Assembly: GCF_934424005.1 (NCBI RefSeq)
Contig: NZ_CAKRXI010000066.1
Coordinates: 1-7,920, forward strand
Origin: an uncultured Blautia sp.
Lineage (GTDB): Bacteria > Bacillota > Clostridia > Lachnospirales > Lachnospiraceae
Reading direction: 5' to 3'
Length of the DNA: 7,920 nt
Below the pieces are notes generated by a model, which was not told the DNA's origin, did not search any database, and saw only the letters and a list, made by a program, of their open reading frames with translations. Within the stretch, counting starts at the first letter, position 1. The number at the start of each line of letters is the position of its first letter. The translations under genes were made by a program, and so were the position numbers. Below, in pieces: positions 5,677 to 7,920 of this stretch.

Positions 5677-5725
5677 CAAAGTACTTTATATAAACAACTA
5701 ACATATAAAAATGGAGGAAAACAAC

Positions 5726-6580
5726 ATGAAACAGACTTATGTAACTTTGAATGATGGAAACAAAATCCCACAGTTTGGTCTTGGAGTTTATATGATTCCG
5801 GGTGACGATAACACGAAGACAGCATGCCTGGAGGCATTTCGCGCAGGCTACCGTCATATAGATACCGCTCACGCTTATCAGAACGAGCGTGGTGTTGGAG
5901 CGGCTGTAAAAGAAAGTGGAATTCCACGCGAGGAAATCTGGATTACCACAAAACTGTGGCCAAGTGAGTATGGTGAAGGAAAAACAGCAGAGGCAATCGA
6001 TAAAATGCTGTCTCGACTGGACACAGACTACATAGACCTGCTTCTTCTGCATCAGCAGTTTGGTGATTATATTGGGGCATGGAAGGATATGGAGAAAGCG
6101 GTTGCCGCAGGCAAGGTAAAATCCATTGGAATCAGTAATTTTGAGTCAGAGCGTTTGGAGGAGCTTCTTGATGCCGCGACAATCAAGCCGTCTGTCCTGC
6201 AGGTGGAGTGCCATCCGTATTATCAGCAGACACAGCTGAAAGAGCGAATTGCAAAATATGGTACGGTGATCGAAAGCTGGTATCCGATCGGACATGGTGA
6301 TAAGGATTTATTGAACGAGCCTGTATTTACAGAGCTTGCAGAAAAATATGGCAAAAACAATGTGCAGATTATTTTACGTTGGCATATTCAGGAGGAAACA
6401 ATCGTATTCCCGAAATCAACAAATCCGAAGCATATTCAGGACAATATCGACATTTTTGATTTTGAACTGACAGCAGAGGAAATGGAGCGTATCCGTGCTC
6501 TGGACAAGGGCGTTCGTTTCTTCAACATGAGCCTTGAGGAGCAGGAGGCACATCTGAGTGCATTTACTCCTGCAGATTAA
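5726..6580 (+). CDS. Aldo/keto reductase
   Basis: A 284-residue cytoplasmic NADPH-dependent carbonyl reductase of the AKR superfamily, full length for the family. The catalytic tetrad is visible: Asp46 and Tyr51 in HIDTAHAYQNE (44-54), Lys76 in TTKLW, and His109 in LLLLH. Other signatures are GKVKSIGISNF near 132-142, and VFPKST plus the following N-P-K-H-I-x-x-N, the cofactor 2'-phosphate/adenine-binding end of the barrel. His109 is followed by QQFGDY rather than the common W/x-P, which shapes the pocket and may mark a distinct substrate group. ATG 5726 has GGAGG (5713-5717) 8 nt upstream; an in-frame ATG at 5711 overlaps that site and is rejected. The gene sits 49 bp after the deleted flavodoxin and 14 bp before the lipoprotein flavodoxin, so it is clearly within the operon. 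Natural substrate unknown. Confidence 0.93.
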   Translation: MKQTYVTLNDGNKIPQFGLGVYMIPGDDNTKTACLEAFRAGYRHIDTAHAYQNERGVGAAVKESGIPREEIWITTKLWPSEYGEGKTAEAIDKMLSRLDTDYIDLLLLHQQFGDYIGAWKDMEKAVAAGKVKSIGISNFESERLEELLDAATIKPSVLQVECHPYYQQTQLKERIAKYGTVIESWYPIGHGDKDLLNEPVFTELAEKYGKNNVQIILRWHIQEETIVFPKSTNPKHIQDNIDIFDFELTAEEMERIRALDKGVRFFNMSLEEQEAHLSAFTPAD

Positions 6581-6594
6581 TAAAGGAGAACACC

Positions 6595-7257
6595 ATGAAA
6601 AGAATTTTTGTATTAATTTTAGCGGTCACTATGATGTTGACTCTTGCAGCCTGCGGAAATTCTGCCCCGGCAGAATCTGCTTCGGAGGGGGACAGCGAAA
6701 TAGCGAATAGTACAAATGTGCAGACAGAAGGAGGCGGTCATATGTTAGTAGCTTATTTTTCTCTTGCAGGGGAACAGTACGGTGTTGGTGTGATTGAAGA
6801 AGGAAACACCAGTATCATTGCTCATATGATTGCAGAGCAGACCGGAGCTGATCTGTTTGAAATTAAGGCTGTTACACCATATCCTACTTCACAAAGCAAA
6901 TTGCTGGAAGTTTCTCAGCAGGAAAAGTCGGATAATGCCCGTCCGGAGATTGCCGGTACTGTAGACAACATGGAAGATTATGACACAATCTTTATCGGAT
7001 ATCCTAACTGGTGGGGAGATATGCCGATGATCGTCTACAATTTCCTGGAGAGTTATGACCTGTCTGACAAAACGATTGTTCCGTTCTGTACTCACGGTGG
7101 AAGCGGTCTCTCCAATACCGAATCCACGATTGCCGACATTACGGGCGGTACAATGAAGGATGGCTTTGCAATTCCCGGTACGACTGCTCAGAATGACCGG
7201 GATACAGCCAGAAGCGAAGTCACAGAGTGGCTGAAGGAAGGTGGCTTTGTTGAGTAA
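6595..7257 (+). CDS. Flavodoxin-domain lipoprotein
   Basis: A 220-residue protein with a lipoprotein signal peptide (MKR, hydrophobic 4-17, lipobox LAAC with Cys20) and a low-complexity Ser/Ala/Glu linker (21-48). A complete flavodoxin_4-type FMN-binding domain follows from about residue 50. Domain motifs are LVAYFS (51-56), the GNT phosphate loop (70-72), YDTIFIGYPNWW (130-141) and FCTHGGSG. The lipobox predicts a mature protein anchored outside the cytoplasmic membrane, where it could carry electrons for an extracytoplasmic reductase; this is inference. AAGGAG lies 6 nt before ATG 6595, 14 bp after the aldo/keto reductase stop. A perfect AAGGAGG also sits 7 nt before Met50, so a signal-less form may be made. 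It is the intact relative of the truncated flavodoxin at 5362. Confidence 0.9.
   Translation: MKRIFVLILAVTMMLTLAACGNSAPAESASEGDSEIANSTNVQTEGGGHMLVAYFSLAGEQYGVGVIEEGNTSIIAHMIAEQTGADLFEIKAVTPYPTSQSKLLEVSQQEKSDNARPEIAGTVDNMEDYDTIFIGYPNWWGDMPMIVYNFLESYDLSDKTIVPFCTHGGSGLSNTESTIADITGGTMKDGFAIPGTTAQNDRDTARSEVTEWLKEGGFVE
6728..6744 (+). promoter_or_regulatory. Internal Shine-Dalgarno and ATG within the lipoprotein flavodoxin gene
   Basis: AAGGAGG (6728-6734), a full anti-16S match, stands 7 nt before an in-frame ATG at 6742 (Met50). That Met is the first residue of the flavodoxin core. In the long frame the same bases encode the Glu-Gly-Gly-Gly-His linker end. It may be a working second start or the relic of the gene's original start before a signal peptide was added. 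Confidence 0.5.
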
Positions 7258-7317
7258 TAGAAAAACAGCATATGAAATGATGTGATTCAAGAAATGAAAA
7301 CAAGGAGGAACATTATC

Positions 7318-7773
7318 ATGAAATTTGAAAATAAGGATACTTTTGAACTGCACAATGCATTTGGAATGGGTGAGCCCAATACAGCGTATGCAAAATATTT
7401 TATTGGTGACTCATTCTTGAATCCCCTCACAGATCCGAAGTGTGGGCTATTTGCTGCAAATGTGACTTTTGCACCGGGCTGCCGTAATAACTGGCACATC
7501 CATCATGCAAAAAGCGGAGGAGGACAATTGCTTATTTGCACAGCCGGAGAAGGGTGGTATCAGGAAGAAGGAAAGGATGCGGTCAGTCTGTGTGAAGGAA
7601 GCGTTATAATGATTCCCGCTAATGTCAAGCACTGGCATGGAGCGAAAAAAGATAGCTGGTTTTCGCATATTGCTGTTGAGGTGCCCGGTGAGGATTGTGT
7701 GAACGAATGGTGTGAACCGGTATCTGATGATGAATATGATGTAAGACATTACAAAATGGATCCGGAATGTTAA
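7318..7773 (+). CDS. Small single-domain cupin protein
   Basis: A 151-residue cytoplasmic cupin. Motif 1 is NNWHIHHAKSGGGQ (57-70), giving metal ligands His60 and His62, with Gln70 where many cupins have Glu. Motif 2 is IPANVKHWHG (99-108), giving His105. The GEGWYQEEG and SWFSHIAVEVPGE segments are typical of the cupins often annotated beside carboxymuconolactone decarboxylases and aldo/keto reductases in Clostridia. It probably binds a divalent metal and acts as an isomerase, dioxygenase-like or binding protein; the reaction is unknown. ATG 7318 is chosen because AGGAGG lies 9 nt upstream. An in-frame ATG at 7282 would add 12 charged residues and has no ribosome binding site. It lies 60 bp after the lipoprotein flavodoxin, on the same strand, with no terminator seen between. 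Confidence 0.9.
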   Translation: MKFENKDTFELHNAFGMGEPNTAYAKYFIGDSFLNPLTDPKCGLFAANVTFAPGCRNNWHIHHAKSGGGQLLICTAGEGWYQEEGKDAVSLCEGSVIMIPANVKHWHGAKKDSWFSHIAVEVPGEDCVNEWCEPVSDDEYDVRHYKMDPEC

Positions 7774-7804
7774 AAAGACTATCAATGACTAAGAGGTGAT
7801 TAAA

Positions 7805-7920
7805 ATGGAATGTAAAGAAATTTGTGTAGATGCGAGAAAATCCACACCGGAAGAACGAAAAGAAGGACAGCGGCAGACACAGCTGTTATTTCAAATCAAC
7901 CACACAATGCCGCACACAGA
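7805..7920 (+). CDS. 5' end of a gene, possibly a sugar O-acetyltransferase
   Basis: An open frame runs from ATG 7805 to the window edge (38 codons), with AGAGGTGAT upstream as ribosome binding site, 31 bp after the cupin stop, so it is probably part of the same operon. The start MECKEICVDARKSTPEERKE is polar and helical; the following LLFQINHTMPHT resembles the N-terminal cap of maltose/galactoside O-acetyltransferases, where an L-L-x-x-x-N-x-T-x-P segment precedes the left-handed beta-helix. No catalytic part is in the window, so the family is a guess from the cap alone and from how often such genes accompany flavodoxin/aldo-keto reductase operons. Confidence 0.5.
   Translation, partial: MECKEICVDARKSTPEERKEGQRQTQLLFQINHTMPHT

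Noticed and set aside
5430..5927. Long minus-strand open frame opposite the flavodoxin and aldo/keto reductase (also 5654-6052 and 6889-7353)
   Set aside because: These are antisense to genes with clear family motifs, have Cys/His/Phe-rich unlikely compositions and no ribosome binding sites; they are shadows.

Overview
This is AT-rich, tightly packed DNA with strong GGAGG-type ribosome binding sites. It carries a Gram-positive-style lipoprotein, flavodoxin_4-type proteins and several TetR regulators. Together these suggest an anaerobic low-GC Firmicute, most likely a Clostridia/Lachnospiraceae-type gut bacterium. This is inference from style and gene content, because no rRNA or other taxonomic marker is present. 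I see no insertion sequence, tRNA, rRNA or CRISPR array.

The window reads as three adjacent modules, each a TetR-family regulator next to the genes it probably controls. Module 1 (about 154-1511) is a multi-pass HXXEE-type membrane protein (minus strand) divergent from a TetR regulator (plus strand). The two promoters lie on the same ~30 bp, and a near-perfect 22-bp palindrome covers part of them. Left of this module is the 3' end of a probable LysR-type regulator that seems frameshifted in an A-run. Module 2 (about 1580-4427) is a TetR regulator (minus) divergent from a two-gene operon: a CrtC/AttH lipocalin-like protein (the hydratase / Diels-Alderase-type superfamily) followed 3 bp later by a zinc-less MDR-family NADPH oxidoreductase. 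Module 3 (about 4510 to the right edge) is a TetR regulator (minus) divergent from a redox operon. That operon holds a flavodoxin with a large internal in-frame deletion, an aldo/keto reductase, a lipoprotein flavodoxin, a small cupin, and the start of a further gene, perhaps a sugar O-acetyltransferase.

The combined theme is regulated reduction or detoxification of small, probably hydrophobic or carbonyl-containing compounds: NADPH-dependent ene/carbonyl reductases, FMN proteins and a cupin, each module under a ligand-sensing repressor. Modules 1 and 2 also share a repeated half-site of the form TGAnACAA in their control regions, which suggests common or crossed regulation.

The points most worth a second look are: the interlocked face-to-face promoters at 860-889; the lipocalin-like hydratase/oxidoreductase pair in a probable gut anaerobe; the flavodoxin that lost about 68 residues in frame; and a perfect internal Shine-Dalgarno inside the lipoprotein flavodoxin that could give a second, cytoplasmic product.
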